From JBMOKT01 sp049323895 (GTDB taxonomy: Bacteria > Bacillota > Peptococcia > Peptococcales > BICA1-8), in the NCBI GenBank assembly GCA_049323895.1, contig JBMOKT010000013.1:496001-560000 (forward strand): DNA of 64,000 bases, written 5' to 3'. Below, piece by piece: positions 18,011 through 26,875 of the stretch; positions within the stretch are counted from its first letter, which is position 1; each line of letters begins with the position of its first letter. The notes beneath the pieces are model-generated. The model did not search any database, had not been told where the DNA came from, and saw only the letters and a list, made by a program, of their open reading frames with translations. The translations under genes were made by a program, and so were the position numbers.

Positions 18011-18592
18011 CTATTTATTCCTTTGAACTTTGCATTTCTCTGCCAGTACTATTGCTTTTATTTTTTCAACCGCAGTCTCAACTTCATCATTAATTACCAC
18101 ATAATCATAATTATACATGCAAAGCATTTCTTCTCTGGCACAGCTTAACCTTTTCTGGATTTCATTGGAATTTTCCGTACCCCTGGTTGTAATACGATGC
18201 TCCAACTCCTGCATAGAAGGAGGAGCAATAAACACTAAGACTCCATCGGGCTTAGCTGCCCTAACCTTGTGGGCACCTTGGGGATCAATCTCTAAAATAC
18301 AGTCTTGTCCTTTGTGTAGAATTTCCTCAACAAACTTTTTAGGGGTACCGTAGTAATTATCGTATACCTTTGCCCACTCCAAAAAGGCATCCTCTTTTAT
18401 TTTATTTTCAAAATCCTTTTTGGTTATAAAAAAATACTCTTTGCCGTCAGTTTCTCCTGGTCTGGGCTTTCTTGTTGTAGCGGAAATAGAGTATTTAATA
18501 TTTGTTTCCTTCAGCAGGCTTTTACAGATGGTACCTTTGCCAGCCCCGGAAGGTCCAGACAGTACAATGAGTATGCCTTCCTTATTTCCCAT
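18011..18592 (-). CDS. gmk: Guanylate kinase
   Basis: Phosphorylates GMP to GDP. The 193-residue protein has the P-loop GPSGAGKGTI at residues 12-21, the GMP-binding region ISATTRKPRPGETDGKEY, and the lid region around ITTRGTENSNEIQKRL. The start ATG follows AAGGAG. It follows remA by 14 bases and precedes rpoZ by 22, all one transcript. Confidence 0.96.
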   Translation of the reverse strand: MGNKEGILIVLSGPSGAGKGTICKSLLKETNIKYSISATTRKPRPGETDGKEYFFITKKDFENKIKEDAFLEWAKVYDNYYGTPKKFVEEILHKGQDCILEIDPQGAHKVRAAKPDGVLVFIAPPSMQELEHRITTRGTENSNEIQKRLSCAREEMLCMYNYDYVVINDEVETAVEKIKAIVLAEKCKVQRNK

Positions 18593-18606
18593 AAAAACAA
18601 CTCCTT

Positions 18607-18882
18607 TTATTCTTCGTGCTCTTCGTTATGTATGGGAGTATCTTTAACAGCTAGACGATGGGCTACCGTTTCCGGCTGCACTGCAGAAAGTATTACATGG
18701 TCACTATCGGTAATAACAACTGCCCTGGTGCGGCGTCCATAAGTGGCATCCACCAACATGCCCTTATCCCTAGCTTCCTGGATGATACGCTTTATTGGGG
18801 CAGATTCTGGACTAACAATGGCTATAATTCTATTAGCTGAAACTATATTTCCAAATCCAATATTTATGAGTTTAATACCCAT
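18607..18882 (-). CDS. remA: Extracellular-matrix regulator RemA-like protein (DUF370)
   Basis: Small DNA-binding regulator known in Bacillus to activate biofilm matrix and osmoprotection genes. The 91-residue product begins MGIKLINIGFGN and contains the conserved ANRIIAIVSPESAPIKR and DATYGRRTRAVV segments. The ATG at 18882 is seven bases after GGAGG, so the upstream in-frame ATG is not used. The yicC-remA-gmk-rpoZ order is widely conserved. Its targets in this organism cannot be told from the window. Confidence 0.93.
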   Translation of the reverse strand: MGIKLINIGFGNIVSANRIIAIVSPESAPIKRIIQEARDKGMLVDATYGRRTRAVVITDSDHVILSAVQPETVAHRLAVKDTPIHNEEHEE

Positions 18883-18942
18883 AACAATACCTCCTTTACA
18901 AAACATTCTCCATTTTTAATTCTTAATTCTCCATTGTTTTTA

Positions 18943-19818
18943 CTATTCTATGTTTTGCACTTGTTCCCGTATTTTTTCAATTTCACTTTTCATTTCTACA
19001 ACAATTTGGGTTATTTCTAAATCATTTGCCTTGGAACCAATGGTATTTGTCTCCCGGTTTAGCTCCTGTACTAAGAAGTCAAGTTTTCTGCCAATACTAT
19101 CTCCTGAATCCATAGAAGCTAAAAATTGTTTAAAATGACTGTCCAAACGGACCAGTTCCTCGGCGATACTAGTTTTTTCTGCAAAAAAAACTACCTCCTG
19201 GATAAGCCTGTTCTCATCTAATTGACTGTCATCCAGAATCTCACTTACCCTTGCTCTTATTTTCTCCCGATATTCCTCAACTAAAACCGGACCACGTACA
19301 CGAATTTGCAAGGCATATTTTTGCAATACTTTTATTCTCTCTGCTAAATCCTCCCTAAGGGATTTGCCTTCAGCCATCCTCATAATTTTAAGTTGTTCCA
19401 ACGCCATTAGTAAAGCTGCTTCCATCCCCGACCAAATATCATCTAAATTTTCTTCCATTTCTTCCAGCTTAATTACTTCAGGGAGGCTGACTAACTGGTG
19501 AATGTTGATATTCGGGGAAATTTCAAGATATTCAGCCAAATCCTTCAAGGAATTATAATAAGCTATGGCATTCTCTTTGTCAACTTTAATTTCCGGTTTC
19601 TTTTCCCCTGTTTCCTCTACTTTAATAAATATTTCTACCCTGCCCCGCTGGATAAATTTTGACGCCAAGCGCCTGATGTTTTCTTCCAACAACATATAAT
19701 GCCGAGGCTGCTTAATTATTATCTCCGAGTATCTATGATTAATTGATTTTATCTCAACGGTAAATTTCTTTCCTGCCCCTTCTGCTTCTCCCCGCCCATA
19801 TCCTGTCATGCTGCGCAT
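18943..19818 (-). CDS. yicC: YicC family endoribonuclease-like protein
   Basis: Stress-related protein; the E. coli member is an endoribonuclease acting on small RNA. The 291-residue sequence starts MRSMTGYGRGEAEG and has the typical INHRYSEI and C-terminal RETNTIGSKAND and MKSEIEKIREQVQNIE helices. The length is normal for the family. A good AGGAGG precedes the ATG. It is the first gene of the yicC-remA-gmk-rpoZ-coaBC-metK leftward run. Confidence 0.92.
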   Translation of the reverse strand: MRSMTGYGRGEAEGAGKKFTVEIKSINHRYSEIIIKQPRHYMLLEENIRRLASKFIQRGRVEIFIKVEETGEKKPEIKVDKENAIAYYNSLKDLAEYLEISPNINIHQLVSLPEVIKLEEMEENLDDIWSGMEAALLMALEQLKIMRMAEGKSLREDLAERIKVLQKYALQIRVRGPVLVEEYREKIRARVSEILDDSQLDENRLIQEVVFFAEKTSIAEELVRLDSHFKQFLASMDSGDSIGRKLDFLVQELNRETNTIGSKANDLEITQIVVEMKSEIEKIREQVQNIE

Positions 19819-19951
19819 GTTATATTCCTCCTAAAATATTCATGTTATTTATTATAACCAATCCGCCAATAAACCCGTAACAATAGTTGTTTTTCTCTTT
19901 ATTATTAGTAAATCCTTCTTATTATACCTGTTATTTCACAAAAAAACAAAA

Positions 19952-19973
19952 CCCCCCAATAAAGTTTGGAGGG
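19952..19973 (-). terminator. Terminator downstream of dapF
   Basis: A G/C-rich imperfect hairpin (CCCCCCAA pairing with TTTGGAGGG, one mismatch) is followed on the leftward strand by GTTTTGTTTTTTTG. It ends the P-ATPase/dapF transcript before yicC. Confidence 0.7.
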
Positions 19974-19994
19974 CAATAAAGGGCTTTGAATTTT

Positions 19995-20825
19995 TTAGTC
20001 CAGCTCTCCCCGAAAAACCTCAGCAGCAGGTCCTGTCATATAGATACGTCCATTATCTGCCCATTCGATATCCAGATTGCCTCCAGGCAGACAGATTTCA
20101 GCCTTTTTATCTAAATAGCCATTTAAAACGCCTGCGACCAATACTGCACAGGCACCTGTTCCACAGGCTAGGGTTATCCCGGCTCCCCGTTCCCACACCT
20201 TCATTAATGCCTTGCGGGAATTAACTATTTGAACAAATTCTACATTAGTCTTTTTAGGAAATGCCCAATGTTTTTCTAATAATGGTCCCCAGTGTTTTAT
20301 CTCAATTTTTTCTAGGTCATCAAGAAAAATAACACAATGGGGGTTGCCCATACTGACAGCTGTAATTGCAAAAGTTTGATCACCAATAGAAAGCACTTCT
20401 TTTATAGCCTGACCTTCCCCGCCTGCCATAGGTATTAGAGAACGTTCCAATTGGGGTTGACCCATATCTACTTTAACCCATATCTCATTAGTGTTGCCTT
20501 CTATAATCTCAGGGACTATTATTCCTGCCAGTGTCTCCACCCTTATTGTTTTATCTTTAACCATCCCAGCATCATAAACATATTTGGCAAAACACCTAAT
20601 ACCATTACCGCACATTTCCGCCTCACTACCGTCGGAATTAATTATTCTCATCTTTAAATCAGCAGTATCCGAAGGAAGGATAAAAATCAACCCATCAGCA
20701 CCTATACCAAAGTGGCGGTCACACAACTTTACCGCCAGGGAGGAATACTCGCCGTTAATATCTTCAGTAAATGTGTCTAAAATAATGAAATCATTTCCTA
20801 AACCGTGCATTTTTGTGAATTTCAT
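19995..20825 (-). CDS. dapF: Diaminopimelate epimerase
   Basis: Converts LL- to meso-diaminopimelate for lysine and peptidoglycan. The 276-residue protein begins MKFTKMHGLGNDF and has both catalytic cysteines, in EMCGNGIRCFAKY and LACGTGACA. The ATG at 20825 is placed seven to eight bases after GGAGG; a longer frame running upstream into the neighbouring ATPase gene is not used. It lies 20 bases after the P-type ATPase gene on the same strand. Confidence 0.95.
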   Translation of the reverse strand: MKFTKMHGLGNDFIILDTFTEDINGEYSSLAVKLCDRHFGIGADGLIFILPSDTADLKMRIINSDGSEAEMCGNGIRCFAKYVYDAGMVKDKTIRVETLAGIIVPEIIEGNTNEIWVKVDMGQPQLERSLIPMAGGEGQAIKEVLSIGDQTFAITAVSMGNPHCVIFLDDLEKIEIKHWGPLLEKHWAFPKKTNVEFVQIVNSRKALMKVWERGAGITLACGTGACAVLVAGVLNGYLDKKAEICLPGGNLDIEWADNGRIYMTGPAAEVFRGELD

Positions 20826-20845
20826 GTTAGCACCTCCGTAACACT

Positions 20846-23599
20846 CTATGCTCTTAAGTATACCACTTTTCTTAAATAATACCTCTTTAAGATGCGGTAA
20901 ATATTTTGCAAAATTGTGGTGCCGCCTGATATTACTATAATAATCAACCAACTGGTTAAGTCCAAAGGATGGGTTTTAAAAATAGGCTGGAAAAAAGGCA
21001 GGTATATTACCATTATATGCATTATAATTGAACAACTGACAGCACCAATCAAAAACGGGTTTGAGAATAATCCCAGTTCAAATAATGAATATCTTTCTGA
21101 ACGGCAGTCAAAAACATGGAACAACTGGGAGAAAACCAGAGCACTAAAAGCCATAGTCCTAGCTATTCCCAAATCTCTGTTAAGATAGAAACCTATCACA
21201 AAGACCAGCAGTGTTCCCACACAAATCAGAGTTCCCCTGACGGCTATTCTACGTGCTAAACCATGGGCAAAAATACTTTCTTTAGGGTGCCGAGGTTTGC
21301 GGTGCATGATGTCTGGATCAGCCGAGTCTACCCCCAAGGCCATGGCAGGCAAACCATCTGTTACTAAATTAACCCAAAGGATTTGTATTGGAAGCAAGGG
21401 TAAAGGAAGCCCCAAAAGGGAAGCAAAAAACATAGTCAGCACTTCACCCACATTACAGGATAATAGATATCTAATAAATTTCCTTATATTATCATATATT
21501 GCCCTGCCTTCTTCCACAGCTGAAACAATAGTAGCAAAATTATCATCACCTAGAATCATGGCTGATGATTCTTTAGTAACATCTGTACCATTAATTCCCA
21601 TGGCAATACCAATATCAGCCTCTTTAATGGCTGGGGCATCATTCACACCGTCACCTGTCATGGCAACAACATGACCCTTTTCTTTAAGAACATTAACAAT
21701 CCTCAGTTTATGTTTAGGAGAAACCCGAGCATAGACAGAAACCCTGTTAACAACCTTGCTTAATTCCCCGTCTGTCATGCCGTCCAGCTCTGTACCCGTG
21801 AGAACAATATCTTCCGGTCTGTAAATTGTTAATTCTTCAGCTATAGCCTGGGCGGTAACCTTATGGTCACCTGTTATCATCACTGTTTTAATTCCTGCAT
21901 TGCGACATACTGATACCGCCTTTAAAGCTGAAGGACGAGGCGGATCTATCATCCCTGCCAAACCGACAAAGGTTAAATCCTTTTCAATTTGCTCCTCTGC
22001 CCCCTCATAGTTGGCGATACCTGCGGGCAGTTCTCTATAAGCCAGACCTAACACTCTCAGGGCCTGACCTGCCATTTCATTGTTATTTGCTATAACTTTG
22101 GCTTTCAAGTCCTTATCCAAAGGAATTTTTTCTCCATCCCACCAAATGTGGGTGCATTTTTCCAAGACTATATCCGGGGCACCCTTGGTGTAAAGTAGTT
22201 TTTTATTACCTTCTTGATAAATGACGGACATCCTTTTGCGTTCAGAATCAAAAGGGATTTCATAGATTCGTCCTTGTTCCTTTTCTATACGCTCCCGCCA
22301 AACACCTACCTTGGCAGCCATGACCAGAAGGGCTCCTTCCGTTGGGTCCCCTAATACCTGCCAGGAGTCAGCATTTTTCTTGCGAAACATGCCTGAAATA
22401 ACAGTGTCCGCTCTGGACAGCCTGGCATTATTACACAAGGCGGCTATTCGGTAAGCCACCTTTAAAGCTTCCTTATTATCTAATCTGGTTTTGCCGCCTT
22501 CTATTACTACTTCTCCCCGGGGTTCATAACCTTCACCTGTTATTTGCAGCACCTGATTACTGATATACATCTTGCGCACAGTCATTTCATTTTGGGTAAG
22601 GGTACCCGTTTTATCAGAGCATATAACAGTTGCGCAACCCAAAGTTTCCACAGCGGGAAGTTTACGTATAATAGCCCTTCTTCTCAACATCTTTTGTACC
22701 CCCACTGCCAAGGCAATGGTAACAATGGCCGGCAGTCCTTCCGGAATAGCTGCTACAGCCAAACTAACCCCCACTAAAAACATCTGATAAATGGGTTCTC
22801 CCCGTAGAATACCTGTCACTACAACTATGGCAACAATTAATAGGCAGAATAAAACCAACCAGCGCCCTAATTGTTCCAGCCTTCTTTGCAGGGGGGTCTG
22901 TTCATCAGTCACCTTTTGAATCAGCCCGGCAATTTGACCCATTTCTGTATTCATTCCTGTATCAACAATTGCTCCCAAGCCTTTACCCCGCGTTACTGTA
23001 GTACCCATATAAGCTATATTTTTACGGTCGCCTATACCGGTGTTTGCTTCATAAATTTCCATACAACGTTTTTTCACAGGTACAGATTCACCTGTCAGTG
23101 AAGATTCCTCAATCTCTAATTGAGCTCCTTCAATTAGGCGTAAATCTGCTGGAACGATATCACCCGTCTCTAAAAGGACAATGTCTCCCGGTACCAGTTC
23201 CCGGGCGGGTATCTTTTGTTCCATTCCATCCCTGATAACCAGTGCCTCGGGAGCAATCAGTTTTTTTAAAGCCTCCATAGATTTCTCGGCACGGTACTCC
23301 TGAACAAAACCAAGGACAGCATTAATAATTATAATTGCCATGATAGTAATGGCGTCTGCATATTCCCCCAGTATTCCGGAAATAATTGTAGCCGCCATTA
23401 ATACAAGAACCATAAAGTCCTTAAATTGATTTAGAAACAGCTTTAGGGGTGATATTGCCTTGCGCTCCTGCAATTCATTATAGCCTACCAATTGGAGCCG
23501 CCTATTTGCCTCTTTAGTATTCAATCCCCTTTGTGGTGATACCTGAAATTCCTGCAGAATCTCCTCATTAGTCATACAATGCCAAAACCTATTTTCCAT
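20846..23599 (-). CDS. Calcium-transporting P-type ATPase (SERCA/PMCA-like)
   Basis: Membrane pump exporting Ca2+ at the cost of ATP. The 917-residue protein has the family layout: N-terminal cation-ATPase domain, membrane helices M1-M4 with AAIPEGLPAIVTIA (Ca2+ site in M4), the phosphorylation site SDKTGTLTQNEM, the nucleotide-binding domain with MTGDGVNDAPAIKEADIG, and M6 with NLVTDGLPAMALGVD. The ATG at 23599 follows GAGGGG at seven bases; a GTG five codons earlier overlaps that site. It is transcribed away from rqcH, and the inverted 30-bp array lies between the two divergent genes. Confidence 0.93.
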   Translation of the reverse strand: MENRFWHCMTNEEILQEFQVSPQRGLNTKEANRRLQLVGYNELQERKAISPLKLFLNQFKDFMVLVLMAATIISGILGEYADAITIMAIIIINAVLGFVQEYRAEKSMEALKKLIAPEALVIRDGMEQKIPARELVPGDIVLLETGDIVPADLRLIEGAQLEIEESSLTGESVPVKKRCMEIYEANTGIGDRKNIAYMGTTVTRGKGLGAIVDTGMNTEMGQIAGLIQKVTDEQTPLQRRLEQLGRWLVLFCLLIVAIVVVTGILRGEPIYQMFLVGVSLAVAAIPEGLPAIVTIALAVGVQKMLRRRAIIRKLPAVETLGCATVICSDKTGTLTQNEMTVRKMYISNQVLQITGEGYEPRGEVVIEGGKTRLDNKEALKVAYRIAALCNNARLSRADTVISGMFRKKNADSWQVLGDPTEGALLVMAAKVGVWRERIEKEQGRIYEIPFDSERKRMSVIYQEGNKKLLYTKGAPDIVLEKCTHIWWDGEKIPLDKDLKAKVIANNNEMAGQALRVLGLAYRELPAGIANYEGAEEQIEKDLTFVGLAGMIDPPRPSALKAVSVCRNAGIKTVMITGDHKVTAQAIAEELTIYRPEDIVLTGTELDGMTDGELSKVVNRVSVYARVSPKHKLRIVNVLKEKGHVVAMTGDGVNDAPAIKEADIGIAMGINGTDVTKESSAMILGDDNFATIVSAVEEGRAIYDNIRKFIRYLLSCNVGEVLTMFFASLLGLPLPLLPIQILWVNLVTDGLPAMALGVDSADPDIMHRKPRHPKESIFAHGLARRIAVRGTLICVGTLLVFVIGFYLNRDLGIARTMAFSALVFSQLFHVFDCRSERYSLFELGLFSNPFLIGAVSCSIIMHIMVIYLPFFQPIFKTHPLDLTSWLIIIVISGGTTILQNIYRILKRYYLRKVVYLRA

Positions 23600-23661
23600 G
23601 GAAGTTCCCCTCACTTTTGCAGTACTAAATAAATCTTATTCAAAGAAGGGGTGACATATTA

Positions 23662-24106
23662 CTTCTGGGTGAATATTGTTAGTCTGACAGGCTTCCGGGC
23701 GAACATTGAGCGTCTGACTTTTTCAAGGGTGAAAATTATGTGTCAGACTCGCTTTGGGGTGAATATTTTTAGTCTGATATACTTCTGGGGGAATATTGTA
23801 CGTCTGACTTGCTTAAGGGTTAAGATTACGCGTCTGACATACTTCTAGATAAAATATTACGGTCTGCTTATTAGCTTTGCTGTTAATGCTTGTGTCAGAC
23901 GCAAAAGCTAGACCTATAAGTACATCAGACTAATAATCTTTACCCTGAAGTGATTCAGACTAACAATCTTTACCTAAAAGCGATGCAGACCATAAATGTT
24001 AACCCAGGAGTAAAAGCAGACTAACAATCTTTACCAAAAAGCAATGCCGGGTAACTATCTTCGCCGTAAGCTATTGCCGACCCAATAGCTAACCCTTCAG
24101 CTATAT
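23662..24106. repeat. Symmetric array of 30-bp units: eight forward, then seven inverted
   Basis: Forward units begin at 23662, 23692, 23722, 23752, 23782, 23812, 23842 and 23872, each 30 bases, with a consensus near CTTCTGGGTGAATATTGTTA then GTCTGACATA. Inverted units begin at 23896, 23926, 23956, 23986 (31 bases), 24017, 24047 and 24077, each opening with CAGAC. The two halves share the central CAGACG at 23896-23901, so the array is one large imperfect palindrome. It fills the gap between the divergent P-ATPase and rqcH genes. There are no unique spacers, so it is not a CRISPR array. Function unknown. Confidence 0.9.
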
Positions 24107-24135
24107 GTTATACTTGCATATTAGGAGGTGATACC

Positions 24136-25908
24136 ATGTCCCTTGACGGGATTGCCATTAGGGCATTAACCGATGAAATTTCCCTGCAGTTGAAAGGCGG
24201 CAGGATAGATAAGATTCAACAGCCTGACCATAATACCATTTTGATAACTATAAGGCAGCCAGGGATTAATCATAGACTATTGCTTTCAGTAAATCCCCAA
24301 ACAGCCAGATTTCATTTAACAAATAAAAGCAGGGAGAATCCTCCTCATCCTCCCTTATTCTGCATGGTTTTAAGAAAACATCTGGAAGGTAGTAAGATAG
24401 TTGAAATTAAACAACAGGGTTTAGAAAGGATAGTCCATTTTGCGTGCGAGGGATTCGACGAACTGGGAGAAAGGACAGTGCGGGTCTTAGTCGGCGAATT
24501 TATGGGTAAACATAGCAACCTGATACTCATAAACCCGGAAAAAAACCTGATTGTTGATAGTATTAAAAGGTTTAACCATACTACAAACCAGTACCGGGAA
24601 ATATTACCCGGGATACCTTATGTAGAACCACCCGCTCAGAAAAAAGCCAATATTGAAGAGCTAACGGAAGAAACATTCCGCAGCCTATTACAGGAACTTT
24701 CCTTAGACTTAAAGATTTCCAAGGCTTTAATCAGCTTGCTGGAAGGAACCGGTCCCCAGACAATTAAAGAATTAATTATTAGAGCAGGAATCGATGTCGA
24801 TACCAGGCTGGAATTTTTAGGTGAACATGAGCTTATCAACCTATGGAGGGAAATACTTTGGCTGAAGGAACTATTGGAAAATAAAAAATTCCAACCAAAT
24901 TTAGTTTTAGATAAAAATAGGACCATTGCTTTTGCACCATTTTATCCCCAGCAGTTTGAAGGTCTTGAACATGAATCCTTTACCTCCATGGGTGCGTTAG
25001 TTGAATTTGCCATCGGCAAAAGTGAAGAACAAAATCTATTTAAGCAAAGGCAGCTGGAATTGGAACGCATAATTGAAAAAGAATTGGAACGATGCCAAAG
25101 GAAATTTTCACTGCAGCAGGAAAAAGCTGCTGAAGGGCAGGAAGCGGAAAAATATAGGCTGTGGGGAGAACTGTTAACAGCCAATTTACACAGCCTCAAG
25201 CAAGGTAGTGAGGCCAAAGTTCCTAATTTCTATAGTGAAGATTTGCAGGAAATCACCATCCCCCTGGAGCCCCAGTTAACACCCAATGAGAATGCCCAAA
25301 AATTCTTCAAGAAATATACTAAAGCAAAAGTGGGTTCCCAAAAGGCGGCTGAACAAAGCCAAGCTACCTTGGAAGAAATAAACTATTTGGAATCAATACT
25401 CAATGGTTTAGAAAAGGCTGCGGATTTAAAGGATATGCAGGAAATACGGCTAGAACTGGAAGAAAGCGGTTACGCCAAAACCAAGCTATTAAAGAATAGA
25501 AAAAAAGAAAATAAAAATATCCAAAAATTTAATCTATGGGAGGTTAAATACCAAGGGTATACTATTTTTATAGGAAAGAATAATAAACAAAATGATTATT
25601 TGACTACTAAATTGGCCAAAAATGAAGATTTATGGCTTCATGTCAAAGATATCCCCGGCTCCCATGTTATTATCATGAATCCTGAAAGGAAAAATATACC
25701 TGCTAATGTTTTGGAGACAGCAGCAAATATGGCAGCTTACTTTAGCAAAAGCCGTAATTCGTCCCAGGTCCCTGTTGACTATACCCTTAAAAAACATGTC
25801 AAAAAGCCCAACGGCGCTAAACCGGGAATGGTTATTTATGATAATCAGAAAACGATTTTCATTACACCAGATGAGGAAAAAGTGCTGAATTTAATTAAAC
25901 TGAGTTAA
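24136..25908 (+). CDS. rqcH: Rqc2 homolog RqcH (NFACT protein, formerly fibronectin-binding protein A)
   Basis: Ribosome-associated quality control factor that binds stalled 50S-peptidyl-tRNA complexes and adds alanine tails. The 590-residue protein has the NFACT-N domain (about 1-270, starting MSLDGIAIRALTDEISLQL), a helical coiled-coil middle (about 275-440) rich in Glu, Gln and Lys, and the NFACT-R domain with NEDLWLHVKDIPGSHVII near 500. The start follows TTAGGAGGTGATACC. It is the only rightward gene between 1 and 30 kb and converges on the thioredoxin-reductase-like gene. Confidence 0.94.
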   Translation: MSLDGIAIRALTDEISLQLKGGRIDKIQQPDHNTILITIRQPGINHRLLLSVNPQTARFHLTNKSRENPPHPPLFCMVLRKHLEGSKIVEIKQQGLERIVHFACEGFDELGERTVRVLVGEFMGKHSNLILINPEKNLIVDSIKRFNHTTNQYREILPGIPYVEPPAQKKANIEELTEETFRSLLQELSLDLKISKALISLLEGTGPQTIKELIIRAGIDVDTRLEFLGEHELINLWREILWLKELLENKKFQPNLVLDKNRTIAFAPFYPQQFEGLEHESFTSMGALVEFAIGKSEEQNLFKQRQLELERIIEKELERCQRKFSLQQEKAAEGQEAEKYRLWGELLTANLHSLKQGSEAKVPNFYSEDLQEITIPLEPQLTPNENAQKFFKKYTKAKVGSQKAAEQSQATLEEINYLESILNGLEKAADLKDMQEIRLELEESGYAKTKLLKNRKKENKNIQKFNLWEVKYQGYTIFIGKNNKQNDYLTTKLAKNEDLWLHVKDIPGSHVIIMNPERKNIPANVLETAANMAAYFSKSRNSSQVPVDYTLKKHVKKPNGAKPGMVIYDNQKTIFITPDEEKVLNLIKLS

Positions 25909-25955
25909 GCTCAGTTTAGGTCGATGGTCAATAGTAGATAGTCAATGGCTAAAGT
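25900..25955. repeat. Dispersed hairpin repeat, copy 1 (CTGAG hairpin followed by GGTCAATAGT)
   Basis: At the 3' end of rqcH, ACTGAG-TTAA-GCTCAGT is followed by GGTCAATAGTAGATA. A second copy at 42627-42668 has the same order, ACTGAG-CTTA-CTCAGT and then GGTCAATAGTCGATA. The stop codon of rqcH lies within this copy. Confidence 0.6.
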
Positions 25956-25962
25956 AGTGGGT

Positions 25963-26009
25963 GAGATGCAAAAATAAGTCCCCAGACGGGGGACTTATTT
26001 TTGCATCTC
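25963..26009. terminator. Bidirectional terminator between convergent genes, with a 21-bp perfect stem
   Basis: The left arm 25963-25983 and right arm 25989-26009 are perfect reverse complements (outer sequence GAGATGCAAAAATAAG, inner GTCCCC/GGGGAC) with a 5-base loop. The right arm contains the last codons and stop of the thioredoxin-reductase-like gene (stop at 25995-25997). The A/T block in the stem can supply the U tract in both directions. Confidence 0.8.
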
Positions 26010-26861
26010 ATCTATATAGCTTGCTGCACTTAGGCCGGCAATGGCACCCTCCCCAACAGCCTTTGCTAATTGGTAAGGAACTCCGGTACAATCTCCGGCA
26101 GCGAATATACCGGGAATATTTGTTGCCATTTGCCTATTGACCACAATATGGTTTTTCTCTATTTCCAGATCGGTTAACAATTTCGCCGGGGGTACGCTCT
26201 CCCGCAGGATAAATAAACCATCAAGTTCTAATGTTTCACCCTCTGTTTCCAGAGCTTGAAGCTTATCCTTACCTAATAAAGACTTAGGTTTTTCCTTTAA
26301 AACTTCAACTCGTTCATTAATATTTCCTATTCCTTTATACAAAGGAAGATAAACTACTCTCCCCGCTAAGTCGGCAAGATAATTAACCTCTTCCTCCGCA
26401 TGGGGGCTATAACCAATAACTCCTACCCTTTTCCCTTTATATAAAGGTCCGTCACAGGTAGCACAATAGCCAACACCTTTGCCAAGTAATTCTTCCTCTC
26501 CGGGGAGGAATTTAGGATTTTGTAACCCAACGGCCAAAATTAACGCTGTACAAGTAGCCATTTGCCCTTTGCTAACTACACTGAAAGTGTTACCTGCAGG
26601 ATAAATACTATCAATCTTCCTATATTCAATTTGTATATCCAGTTCCTGAACATGATTTAAATATTTTTGCCTAAGCTCTTCGCCGCTAACATCCCAAAAA
26701 CCAAGATAATTATTAATATGGGGAGCTTTATGTAATTTGGGGCTGCAAAATTCTCCTCCATAAACAACGGTTTTTTTATTTCTAATGATAGTATTAATAG
26801 CGGCAGAAAGTCCCGCAGGACCGCAACCGATAACAAGCACATCATAATGAGGGAATTCCAT
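25995..26861 (-). CDS. Thioredoxin-reductase-like FAD flavoprotein without the usual NADPH motif
   Basis: Two-domain flavoprotein disulfide reductase of 288 residues. The FAD site GCGPAGLSAAINT is at residues 12-24, the redox-active CATC is in GYCATCDG near 132-139, and the C-terminal FAD motif GIFAAGDCTG is near 255. In typical TrxB the NADPH loop reads GGGDSA followed by an Arg cluster. Here the equivalent position reads GVIGYSPHAEEE, with acidic residues instead. This resembles the known ferredoxin-dependent or otherwise NADPH-independent flavin thioredoxin reductases. It is the last gene of a leftward operon with a histidine kinase, response regulator and a Cys-containing protein. Confidence 0.85.
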   Translation of the reverse strand: MEFPHYDVLVIGCGPAGLSAAINTIIRNKKTVVYGGEFCSPKLHKAPHINNYLGFWDVSGEELRQKYLNHVQELDIQIEYRKIDSIYPAGNTFSVVSKGQMATCTALILAVGLQNPKFLPGEEELLGKGVGYCATCDGPLYKGKRVGVIGYSPHAEEEVNYLADLAGRVVYLPLYKGIGNINERVEVLKEKPKSLLGKDKLQALETEGETLELDGLFILRESVPPAKLLTDLEIEKNHIVVNRQMATNIPGIFAAGDCTGVPYQLAKAVGEGAIAGLSAASYIDEMQK

Positions 26862-26875
26862 TTTATCACCCCGTT

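Noticed and set aside
23651..23848. A 65-codon rightward frame with a ten-residue repeat across the forward half of the array.
   Set aside because: It is open only because the unit length is divisible by three. Its GTG start has a G-rich site but no spacing, changes fall in all codon positions, and the frame ends in unit 7.
23662..24106. CRISPR array.
   Set aside because: Units abut with no unique spacers, the orientation reverses in the middle, and no cas gene is near.
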